A stretch of DNA of 64,000 bases from Gammaproteobacteria bacterium (GTDB lineage Bacteria; Pseudomonadota; Gammaproteobacteria; JAADGQ01): contig JAKITI010000003.1 of the NCBI GenBank assembly GCA_021648145.1, positions 62,001-126,000 of the forward strand. The letters run 5' to 3'. Under the pieces are notes generated by a model. That model was not told where the DNA came from. It saw only the letters and a list, made by a program, of their open reading frames with translations, and did no database searches. Position 1 is the first letter of the stretch; the number at the start of each line of letters is the position of its first letter. This document shows, in pieces, positions 57,001-64,000 of this stretch. The position numbers were made by a program, and so were the translations under genes.

Positions 57001-59834
57001 GCTCTGCCAGCGGCCTCTCTACCACAGCCGATTGGATTTTCGATAATGAGCAGCCCTATGCCCAGTTGGGGAGCTCGGTCAGCGGCATCGGTGATATCAA
57101 TGGTGACGGCTTCGATGACATTCTGGGGGGAGCGACTCACTACAACCTTCAGCAGGAGAATGAGGGTGCAGCGTTGCTCTTTTTTGGATCTGCCACGGGG
57201 CTGTCAATCACCTCGGTGACACTCTCGATGGGTCAGGAGCAGGCGCTATTTGGAGCCTCCGTCAGCGGTGCGGGCGATGTTGACGGAGATGGTATTGCTG
57301 ATTTTATCGTAGGAGCTAATCTCTACGATACCACTGGTGGCAGTAATGCGGGCGCGGTTTTTCTTTATCTCAGTGCCACTTCTACTACTCCCAGTATTTT
57401 GGTTTCGCCCACAACAGGGTTACAGACAAGTGAAGCTCTGACCGATGCCAGTTTCACTGTTGTATTGGCTACAGAACCAACAGCGAGTGTGACCATTCCC
57501 GTCTCCAGCAGTGACACGAGCGAGGGAGCGGTGAACCCCAGCACACTCACCTTTACTGTGGGGGACTGGTCTATGCCGCAAACTGTCACGATTACAGGGG
57601 TTGATGATGGTGTTGTCGATGGTGATATCTCCTATGCCGTTATCACCTCAGCAGCAGTCAGCGCTGATGCCACTTATAATGCTCTGGATGCCGCCGACGT
57701 GGTGGTTGTCAATCTGGACAACGATCTGTCCGGTATCACCGTCACCCCCACCAGTGGTTTGCTCACTACCGAAGCGGGTGCCAGCGATAGCTTTATTGTT
57801 GTACTTGATGCCGCCCCTTCAGCTGATGTCACTATAGGCTTGACTAGCAGTGATACCTCCGAAGGCAGGCTTTTTGTCAGCGCACTTACCTTCACACCAG
57901 CCAATTGGAGTACACCACAGACGGTTGTTGTGGTTGGTCAGGATGATGCCGTTATTGACGGTGATATCGCCTATGCCGTATCTACTACGGCAGCGAGTAG
58001 CAGTGATACCAGCTACAACAACATGGTGGTAGCCGATGTGACAGTGAGCAACAGTGATGATGATCTGCTGCAGAATGTTACCATTACCGCTTCAGATGCC
58101 GTCGCTAGCGAAACAGGCCCTGATAACGCTACTTTCACCATCACGCGGGTGGGCAGTACTGTCGCTCCGTTGACAGTCAATTACAGCGTGAGTGGTTCAG
58201 CCAGCGTTGGTAGTGATTACACAGCATTGAGCGGCAGCGTCATCATCGGTAGTGGCAATGGCCAGGCGACCATTACTGTTATCCCGGTTGATGATGCTGT
58301 TAATGAAGGTGACGAGACGGTCACAATCACATTGAGTAGTAATGCCGCCTACATTATCGACCAGCCTGCTGCGGATACAGTAACAATTATTGATAATGAT
58401 CAGGCTGCTTTACCTGTTGCAAATTTCATTGTTGATCAGGTTGTCGGCGAAGGAGGGTCATTTATATTGACGGTAGTGCTCGACCGTCCCGCTGTTGGCT
58501 TGACGCAGATTCCCTACTTCATTGGCGGTACGACATCTACAGTTTTTGGTGTAGATCATACAGCCAATGATGGTACGTTGACGATATCTACCGGATTTGA
58601 ACGAGCCAGTACATCAAGCATCAGCATCGTTGATGATGGCTTAGGCGATGATGGTGAAACTATTATTTTTACCATGGGGGTGTTGGCTAATGCTCAGGCA
58701 GGCACACACAATGCTCATACGGTCACTCTTATGGAGGGCAACCAAGCCCCTTCCGTCATCCTTGATGCGCGCCAGCCGGTGAGCACTCGCACCATTGTCA
58801 CCACGTTGGCCAACCCAGTGATTGAGGCCGTTGTGAAAGACCCTAATCCAAGTGACACCTTCACCTACGATTGGAGCCTGACCGATAACGCCTTGATTGA
58901 CATCGACGGCACTACTACTGATGCCATCTTCTCTTTCCTATCCAGTTCGGTTTCTCCTGGTTTTTACAATATGCACGTCAAGGTGACTGATAGCGGTACT
59001 TCGCCCCTGTCAACGGAGACCGAGATATTATTGGAGGTGGTGGATACTGTACCAACTCTCTCCAGCAGTAACGACAGCGACGGCGACGGCATTGATGATG
59101 CTGCTGAGTCCTATAATGACAGTGACCAGGATGGCATCGCCGATTATCTCGACAGTAGCTCGTTGCAGGAGAACTACTTGCAGCAGCTTGCCACCCAGTC
59201 TGATAGCTACATCATGTCCACCGATCCCGGTTTGAAATTGCGCTTAGGAGATGTTGCCTTTGCTGCTGGTGCCGATGGTGCACAGGTGAGTCAGGATGAC
59301 ATCACTAACTACGGCGATAACCTTGGCGGTGCGGGTTTGAATCCTACTGACACAGTGCCCAATGTCAGTGGTTATTATGACTTCGAAATTTATGGTCTCA
59401 CCCAGCCGGGTGATTCGGCCAACATAGTTATTCCGCAGCTGGCAGCAATTCCTGAGGGGGCCTGGTATCGAAAATATGATCCGGTAGCGGGCTGGCGTGA
59501 TTTTGTGGTGGATGGTAATAACGCTATTGCCTCTGCACCGGGTGAACCAGGTCGCTGCCCGATCCTCAGTAATCCGGTTTATACTTCGGGGTTGACACCA
59601 GGGCATTACTGTATGCGTTTGACCATTGAAGATGGCGGCCCTAATGATAATGATGGTGTGGCAAATTCTGTAATTGAAGATCCTGGTCAAGTCAGTATCG
59701 CTGAAAAAGAAGCAAGCGTAGTGGAAGCTACGATTCAAACAGGCGGAGGCGGTGCATTGTATTACATGATCTTGCTCTATTTCGCATATATTATAAGTGC
59801 AAAACGAAGGTTAACAAAAAGGGCGCATAGTTAA
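54015..59834 (+). CDS. Giant surface protein: two FG-GAP propellers, Calx-beta-like repeats, sorting tail
   Basis: The 1939-residue protein has a signal peptide (to about residue 28). Seven FG-GAP repeats of the 'SAGDVNGDGFDDLLVG' type come first, then two Calx-beta-like repeats, seven more FG-GAP repeats, and two further repeats of the first beta type. Two Calx-beta domains, an Ig-like domain, a thrombospondin 3-like calcium segment (SNDSDGDGIDD) and a choice-of-anchor U-type domain follow. The end is GGGGALYYMILLYFAYII and basic residues, which looks like a GlyGly-CTERM signal. Counted lines are 58-60% GC, above the neighbours. It is probably a calcium-bound adhesin or matrix protein. Confidence 0.85.
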   Translation: MMTFYNCNKIVSRILLFLAAIFSATSFAAHRQVLLESESTVPQAGWSVSSAGDVNGDGFDDLLVGSNATVGSGTVSLFYGSATGSFSAISGSANTPDWTHRMGRRFGYVVSSAGDINGDGFGDIVIADYLNSDVVSNGGMVAVFFGSSSGLASSPDWMVYGDQTNSSFAWSISGGEDFNGDGYSDIVIGANRYTNGESEEGKIFVYHGSASGLADDDFDGIARVDEAAWTVESNVTSGRIGWAVSGAGDVNGDGFGDLIAGTGWTATATLYYGSASGLGAAPVWSASEGGGSFAGFGGSVASAGDTNNDGFDDLIVSRPATGRAFVYFGGSTPPSTTPDWTVSNVTNSTLPLPVASLGDLNGDSYDDIIVGFPGYDNAFDNAGAAMVYYGSATGPRSDGGADLQFEGDQSYAYFGRSVAALGDVEGDGQLDFIVGAPNYDHRTSGQRGVAFAYLSSSPPPYISVEPHLIHDSHIVNEAGSTSTFTVVLDTAPLVDVTIDVSTSDLGEATVSPTSLLFTPANWNMVQTVTMTGVDDRLDDGSQTSVISFNVSSPGDADYDGMTIASRSVTTLDDDCACITVTPRLSPPLVTTEAGGSSSFEVGLDADPEGVLLVNITSQDTSEGVVSTNQLIFDSSNFETPQTVIITGVDDGDLDGDITYLILNLASSSGPYNGASVSNVFVTNIDDEFQLTPSVIEGGSALDMFGRSVSGVGDVNGDGWDDFIIGAPGEENGQYREGRVHLYLGSPSGIAATPDWSAESDSNNPFFGGAVAGAGDVNNDGFDDVLISAYRLSGAFTREGRVYLYYGSASGLAATPAWTMDGGQVRAYFGRAIASAGDVNGDGFADILIGAPGYDTADVDAGRVYLYLGSATGPSVSPDWIGEGDRVRAGYGNAVASAGDINSDGYDDILLGASKYDSGGTDVGRVYLFHGSTSGPAAAADWTSSGDSSGDYYGFAVSSAGDVNGDGFADVLIGANLDTPSILSPRLSAGRLFVYHGSASGLSTTADWIFDNEQPYAQLGSSVSGIGDINGDGFDDILGGATHYNLQQENEGAALLFFGSATGLSITSVTLSMGQEQALFGASVSGAGDVDGDGIADFIVGANLYDTTGGSNAGAVFLYLSATSTTPSILVSPTTGLQTSEALTDASFTVVLATEPTASVTIPVSSSDTSEGAVNPSTLTFTVGDWSMPQTVTITGVDDGVVDGDISYAVITSAAVSADATYNALDAADVVVVNLDNDLSGITVTPTSGLLTTEAGASDSFIVVLDAAPSADVTIGLTSSDTSEGRLFVSALTFTPANWSTPQTVVVVGQDDAVIDGDIAYAVSTTAASSSDTSYNNMVVADVTVSNSDDDLLQNVTITASDAVASETGPDNATFTITRVGSTVAPLTVNYSVSGSASVGSDYTALSGSVIIGSGNGQATITVIPVDDAVNEGDETVTITLSSNAAYIIDQPAADTVTIIDNDQAALPVANFIVDQVVGEGGSFILTVVLDRPAVGLTQIPYFIGGTTSTVFGVDHTANDGTLTISTGFERASTSSISIVDDGLGDDGETIIFTMGVLANAQAGTHNAHTVTLMEGNQAPSVILDARQPVSTRTIVTTLANPVIEAVVKDPNPSDTFTYDWSLTDNALIDIDGTTTDAIFSFLSSSVSPGFYNMHVKVTDSGTSPLSTETEILLEVVDTVPTLSSSNDSDGDGIDDAAESYNDSDQDGIADYLDSSSLQENYLQQLATQSDSYIMSTDPGLKLRLGDVAFAAGADGAQVSQDDITNYGDNLGGAGLNPTDTVPNVSGYYDFEIYGLTQPGDSANIVIPQLAAIPEGAWYRKYDPVAGWRDFVVDGNNAIASAPGEPGRCPILSNPVYTSGLTPGHYCMRLTIEDGGPNDNDGVANSVIEDPGQVSIAEKEASVVEATIQTGGGGALYYMILLYFAYIISAKRRLTKRAHS

Positions 59835-59972
59835 ATTAGGTATCGATCTCGGAGGTAGAGTGAAATGCATCAAGTGATGCTAATCTGGTTCCAAATTGTA
59901 GCTTGGGTTGAGGAACGTATATGGACTTCTCCGCAATTATGGTTTGTTAACTTGCTTATAAATGAGTAAAAC

Positions 59973-60048
<76 letters not shown>

Positions 60049-60108
60049 GTTAAGTGGCGGTATTAAACAGTTTTTCATTGATCGAGTCAAGAGGAAAGTG
60101 AACTATAT

Positions 60109-60381
60109 TTATGGCGCAGGTGGTGTGAATGCTGCGGGGGGTTCGCTGTTATCTGTGAAGAGGAATTTCTCCATCTCTTCTGCTAGATACTTACGTGATT
60201 TGGCTTCAACAAGCACCAGTCTATATTCATTAATAAGCATGGTTTGCATCTGTATCCACTGTTGCCATGCTTCTTTTGAGACGTTCTCATAAACTTTTTT
60301 ACCAAGCTCTCCTGGATAGGGTGCACGGTCAAGCCCTTCGGCTTCTTTTTTGAGTTTTACGCAATTGACTAAGCGTGTCAT
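60109..60381 (-). CDS. yggX: Fe(2+)-trafficking/oxidative damage protection protein YggX
   Basis: The 90-residue protein has the family start MTRLVNCVKLKKEAEGLDRA with conserved Cys7 and 'WQQWIQMQTMLINEYRL'. YggX protects iron-sulfur enzymes from oxidative damage. Its ATG overlaps the end of mutY by four bases, the usual coupling. Confidence 0.96.
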   Translation of the reverse strand: MTRLVNCVKLKKEAEGLDRAPYPGELGKKVYENVSKEAWQQWIQMQTMLINEYRLVLVEAKSRKYLAEEMEKFLFTDNSEPPAAFTPPAP

Positions 60382-61412
60382 GGACTGTTTTCCTTATAAA
60401 ATAATTGATTTAACAACTGTTTGACCGGAGCGGCCAGACCAAGTTTGTTTGAGTGGGCGGGATTGTACCAAATTGCTGTAGATGAGTCTTGAGTTGTGTG
60501 TGATCGTTTGTCTGTCTGGATGATAATTGGTGTCAGTTTAAGGTGGTAATGGCTAAAGGCATGGTGCTGCGTTTCTAAATAGTGTGCATTTTTTTCTGAA
60601 AGGGTTTTATCATTAGAGAGCTCAGGAAAGCTCCATAAACCTCCCCAAATGCCTGTGGATGGGCGCTGCTCCAAGTAAATTTCATTTTTCTTATTTTTTA
60701 ATATCAGTGCAAAAGCAGTTTTTGTGGGGCGCTTTTTTCGTGGGCGCGGTGTTGGAAGCTCGGCTTGAAAATTTTGCTGACGGGTTAAACATAATTTTTG
60801 TATGGGGCAAAGAGGGCAGTGGGGTGATGAGCGAATACATACAGTGGCTCCTAAGTCCATAATCGCTTGAGTATATGCACGTGGACGTGTTTGTGGTGTG
60901 TACTGGTCAGATAGCTGCCATAGTTTTTTTTCAATAAAAGCCGTGCCGGGCCAGCCTCGGATGGCATCAAAACGGCATAGCACACGTTTAACATTACCAT
61001 CAAGAATAGGTTGTCTTTGCTGGTATGCTTGGGCCAGAATAGCCCCTGCTGTAGATCGGCCAATACCTGGCAATTTGATGACTTCTTCGATCTTGTCAGG
61101 AAACGTACCATCAAGTTCATGTGCTATAAATTGTGCGGCTTTATGCAGGTTACGTCCTCGGGCGTAATAACCGAGCCCGCTCCATAAGTGTAAAACTTCA
61201 TCTTGAGTCGCATTGGCAAGTGAGGGTATATCTGAAAAACGATCAATGAACCGCTGAAAATATGGAATGACTGTGTTGACCTGGGTTTGTTGTAGCATGA
61301 TTTCTGAAACCCATACACGATAGGGTGTTGGGTTGAGTTGCCATGGTAAATGGTGTCGGCCATGCTGATCAAACCAGGTTAACAGGGCTTGACTAAAAAA
61401 ATGTGTTCGCAT
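60378..61412 (-). CDS. mutY: Adenine DNA glycosylase
   Basis: The 344-residue enzyme removes adenine mispaired with 8-oxoguanine. It has the helix-hairpin-helix and catalytic Asp region ('LPGIGRSTAGAILAQAY', 'PILDGNVKRVLCR'), the iron-sulfur loop C-X6-C-X2-C-X5-C in 'CIRSSPHCPLCPIQKLC', and a C-terminal NUDIX-like domain for 8-oxoG recognition. It lies between the asmA-like gene and yggX. Confidence 0.96.
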   Translation of the reverse strand: MRTHFFSQALLTWFDQHGRHHLPWQLNPTPYRVWVSEIMLQQTQVNTVIPYFQRFIDRFSDIPSLANATQDEVLHLWSGLGYYARGRNLHKAAQFIAHELDGTFPDKIEEVIKLPGIGRSTAGAILAQAYQQRQPILDGNVKRVLCRFDAIRGWPGTAFIEKKLWQLSDQYTPQTRPRAYTQAIMDLGATVCIRSSPHCPLCPIQKLCLTRQQNFQAELPTPRPRKKRPTKTAFALILKNKKNEIYLEQRPSTGIWGGLWSFPELSNDKTLSEKNAHYLETQHHAFSHYHLKLTPIIIQTDKRSHTTQDSSTAIWYNPAHSNKLGLAAPVKQLLNQLFYKENSP

Positions 61413-61415
61413 GTT

Positions 61416-63320
61416 TCAGATTGGCTCTTTCAAGCACTGGCTTTTCATCAATGTATCTAAAATCTTCGAAAAGTGGTCACCTTTAATTTCTCTCTTTTTA
61501 CTCTTTTTGGGTATGATTGTGATCAAGTAAGGTTGTGTGTCTATATCAATTTTTTGTATTGTAATGGTTTCACATTTTTGGCCAAACGCGGTGAGTTGTT
61601 CAATGTTGAGTGTACTATTTAATGTGTTTGATATTGTTGTTGTGAATAGAGTGCCGTATTTGATCTGTTCTTGGTGAAGATAGTGATCCAGATTGATATG
61701 ATCTATATTGAAATTTGTAGTGACTTTGGGTGTAGAGGCATGCGCTATATTTAATACTCCTTCAGCGCTGCTTTTATCGAGTTTTACCTCTATTTTTGAG
61801 AGCTTGGTGAGCATTTGGGTGGAATCAATTTGAAGAGAAAGATCCAGTCGGTGCAAAGCATCAATATTGGGTGTTTCCAGTGATATTTTACTCCACTCTT
61901 CCAGCATCGAGCGTGGGTTGAGGCCGATAATCTGTAAGTGGCCATTGAGTGTGGGTTTGTCTGTTTTGATGTTAAGTGTGATCTCCCCTTCAAGCTTACC
62001 CCCATGAATAATGCTTTCAAGGCGAGTGATCTGGAAGAGATCGTTTTCTGCTAATAGAGCAATCTGAACATCTCCTGCAGTTATGTTTGAAACACCAAGA
62101 GACTCTATATTCAATATCCCTCTGAGGTTCAGTTTTCTTAAACTTTTTAAAGGCCATTCAGCGACTGGATAATTTTTTTCAGGCACGTAGTGGTTTATTG
62201 CCAGTTTGTTTAAATTCAATGAAAAATCAATAGCAGGATTATTGAAGCTATTAATTTCAATAAAACCTTTTAAAATAGCACTGTCGAAACGCATATAAAA
62301 ATCATTCGCAATGAAAGAGTCAAGTGTTGCGGTGTACTTTGATTTTATTAATACTTCTGTGAGTGCAGATGAGTTTTTAGGGATATAAAATTCATACCCA
62401 AGTTTTTCAAAAATATCTCTCGGATTAAAACTTGAAGTTTTAATTTTTCCACTGAACTCAGGTGAATTCAGTAGGGAAACCGCCGAAGTCTCTCCTTGGA
62501 TTTCAGCATCAAGCAACTGCAGGCTCCAGGCGGGTATTGACAAGGTTTGTTTTGAAAGGTTCAGTGTGGTGTCTTGTGCTGTGAAAATAAAAGGGGGTAG
62601 CTCTTTTGCTGCGGGTGAATTTTTGTTTTTAGACTGTATGGTGATGTGACTTTGATTGAAGTCATAATGTTTCAAATCTGGATCAAGTTTTATATAGCTT
62701 GTGAGAGCAATGCTTTTACTGAACTGGTTTTGATGGGTGGTTAGATTGAAGCGGCTTTTTACTTTGAAAGCATGATTGAATGTAAGCTTGTTTGTTTCGA
62801 TGAATAAATTGTCTATTGTATAAAAAGTATTGATGAGGTTGTTTTTCCACTGAATGGTGGCTTGGTTGATTTCAAGTTTTTCGATGGGATTTTGGAATAA
62901 ACTGTTTTTTTGTAGTGCTTTTATAATGCTGTCCCAATTATTTTCATCGTGGCTGTTTTTACTTAAGTTCAGCTTCAATTGATTCAGGGTAATATGTTGA
63001 ATAGAGAGTTGGTTCTGTAATAGTGGTAGTAGTTTTACTCTGAGAACCATTTTTTCGATGCGAGCAAAGGGCTGCTCATCAAAGCCTTCTATGCTGCTTA
63101 ACTCCAGATTATTGATCTCGAGCTCTATTTTTGGGTAAAACGAAAATTTGATGTTTCCGGGGATAGCGAGCTTCCGTTCGGTGTGAGTTTCGACTGCAGT
63201 TGTAATTTGAGCTTTTAATGCTTCAGTGTTAATCAGGTGAGGTAGTGTGTAGATGGTTGCTATCGGTATTAATAAGATCAATGCTAAAAACAACGCAACT
63301 ATCTTTATATATTTTATCAT
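61416..63320 (-). CDS. AsmA-family protein
   Basis: The protein has one N-terminal membrane helix ('YIKIVALFLALILLIPIATI') and a long strand-rich periplasmic region with the AsmA pattern 'ITTAVETHTERKLAIPGNIK' and a C-terminal AsmA segment. AsmA-like proteins are thought to move phospholipids between membranes. I prefer the ATG at 63320 (634 residues), which puts the helix at the N-terminus. An ATG 15 codons upstream (63365) is also open; neither has a strong ribosome site. It lies 3 bases before mutY, as asmA does in Pseudomonas. Confidence 0.85.
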   Translation of the reverse strand: MIKYIKIVALFLALILLIPIATIYTLPHLINTEALKAQITTAVETHTERKLAIPGNIKFSFYPKIELEINNLELSSIEGFDEQPFARIEKMVLRVKLLPLLQNQLSIQHITLNQLKLNLSKNSHDENNWDSIIKALQKNSLFQNPIEKLEINQATIQWKNNLINTFYTIDNLFIETNKLTFNHAFKVKSRFNLTTHQNQFSKSIALTSYIKLDPDLKHYDFNQSHITIQSKNKNSPAAKELPPFIFTAQDTTLNLSKQTLSIPAWSLQLLDAEIQGETSAVSLLNSPEFSGKIKTSSFNPRDIFEKLGYEFYIPKNSSALTEVLIKSKYTATLDSFIANDFYMRFDSAILKGFIEINSFNNPAIDFSLNLNKLAINHYVPEKNYPVAEWPLKSLRKLNLRGILNIESLGVSNITAGDVQIALLAENDLFQITRLESIIHGGKLEGEITLNIKTDKPTLNGHLQIIGLNPRSMLEEWSKISLETPNIDALHRLDLSLQIDSTQMLTKLSKIEVKLDKSSAEGVLNIAHASTPKVTTNFNIDHINLDHYLHQEQIKYGTLFTTTISNTLNSTLNIEQLTAFGQKCETITIQKIDIDTQPYLITIIPKKSKKREIKGDHFSKILDTLMKSQCLKEPI

Positions 63321-63669
63321 GATTCTGGAGAGTTTGATTGGCTTGCAAAGTATTGTAAAGAACATTCATAAATTGAGTGTGTCCCATCATTGACTGAATT
63401 ATCTGCGCTTCTGCTTGCTTTTTATTGTTCAGCTTGAGTTCATTATTATATGCAATAATGGAAAACGTGATCAAGTTCATGAAACGAAAGCATAAACGTT
63501 GGGCTTTAAAATCATAGCGTGTTATGCTCGCGATCCCAATTGGGGGGATTAAGGTTCATTCCTTTTTTGTTTGTGGATTGGGTTATAGTACGAAGTCGCT
63601 TATTGCTCTGGTCGATGTCATTAAGGCAGGCTGGGAAGTATAAAAAAACAATTTCTAAGGAGAAATATT
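63321..63669. other. Intergenic region before cytochrome c5
   Basis: This divergent gap should hold promoters for the asmA-like gene and cytochrome c5. I see no gene. A partial CRP-like sequence, CGTGATCAAGTTCATG near 63466, matches only seven of ten consensus positions, and a small ATCCC/GGGAT inverted repeat lies near 63535. Confidence 0.4.
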
Positions 63670-63975
63670 ATGCGTATTAAAGCTATTGCTGCTGCTCTGG
63701 GTGCTGCTGCTGTTCTGACTGCGGGTGTTGCATCTGCTGACGGTCAAGCAACTTATGAGTCTGTTTGTAAAATGTGTCACGATACAGGTATGGCTGGCGC
63801 ACCTAAAACAGGTGACAAAGCTGCATGGGCTGATCGTATTGCTCAAGGCAATGATGTATTGAATGACCACGCTATTAAAGGCTTTAAAGGCATGCCACCT
63901 AAAGGTGCACGCCCTAGTTTGAGCGATGAAGAAGTGATCGCAGCGACTGCATACATGGTTGAAAAATCTAAGTAA
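63670..63975 (+). CDS. Cytochrome c5-type monoheme protein
   Basis: The 101-residue periplasmic cytochrome has a signal peptide cleaved after ASA (residue 23), heme site CKMCH at 33-37 and axial Met75 in 'KGFKGMPPKG'. 'ARPSLSDEEVIAATAYMVEK' is the usual C-terminal helix. It carries electrons to terminal oxidases or other partners. A strong AAGGAGA precedes the ATG. Confidence 0.95.
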   Translation: MRIKAIAAALGAAAVLTAGVASADGQATYESVCKMCHDTGMAGAPKTGDKAAWADRIAQGNDVLNDHAIKGFKGMPPKGARPSLSDEEVIAATAYMVEKSK

Positions 63976-64000
63976 TATGTAGTACTAAAAGTCATATTCA

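Noticed and set aside
54015-57360. Regular DNA repeats resembling a CRISPR or tandem array
   Set aside because: The periodicity comes from the FG-GAP protein repeats; there are no identical direct repeats with spacers.

Overview
The window is chromosomal DNA of a gammaproteobacterium of moderate GC (single lines I counted outside the island-like gene are about 43%). The strongest sign is gene order. hemA-prfA stands divergent to TPR lipoprotein-lolB-ispE-tRNA-Gln-prs-rplY-pth-ychF-tRNA-Met, crp lies next to an osmC-like gene and speD, and an asmA-like gene-mutY-yggX-tRNA-Phe run closes the window. All three are classic Pseudomonas-type arrangements. Many cytochromes c, nitrate uptake, PEP-CTERM and porin genes suggest an environmental, respiratory bacterium rather than an enteric. 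I cannot name the genus.

Layout. 1-8.2 kb: two divergent porin genes, a third porin, a NarK-type nitrate transporter with a sigma54-like promoter, a PIN toxin-antitoxin pair, a PP2C-kinase fusion and an Aer-like PAS protein. 8.2-18.7 kb: housekeeping block (moxR, prfA, hemA, lolB, ispE, prs, rplY, pth, ychF, two tRNAs). 18.7-34.9 kb: an accessory region rich in secreted proteins: a tetraheme lipoprotein, other lipoproteins, a discoidin-domain protein, a methyltransferase plus triheme cytochrome plus cyclic-nucleotide-binding protein, recJ, two DUF1566-type proteins, and a three-gene operon of monoheme protein, diheme LamG lipoprotein and Tat-exported protein. 35-42.6 kb: OmpA-like lipoprotein, lytic transglycosylase, proS, nadC, a TraF-like outer membrane protein, crp, osmC-like, speD. 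42.8-44.5 kb: a class-3 lipase beside a lipoprotein, followed by the decayed remains of a second such pair, which looks like an effector/immunity locus. 44.6-52.5 kb: sodB, Bat proteins, a PEP-CTERM protein with a sigma54 promoter, and a peroxide-defence run (glutathione reductase, peroxiredoxin-glutaredoxin, OxyR). 52.5-60 kb: an IS3-type relic, a secreted protein and a GC-rich 1939-residue FG-GAP/Calx-beta protein, bounded on the right by the 3' end of tRNA-Phe. 60-64 kb: yggX, mutY, an asmA-like gene and cytochrome c5.

Regulation can be read in places. One CRP consensus site and two one-mismatch sites lie upstream of accessory surface and cytochrome genes, and a CRP gene is in the window. 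Two sigma54-type promoters precede narK and the PEP-CTERM gene. A nearly identical dyad motif lies about 95 bp upstream of two different porin genes, and one copy is also where an enhancer for narK would sit.

The least described material, in my judgement, is the three-gene cytochrome/LamG/Tat operon (29.5-34.8 kb), the lipase/lipoprotein locus with its relic (42.8-44.5 kb), the methyltransferase-triheme cytochrome-cNMP run (22.7-25.0 kb), and the two-propeller surface protein.
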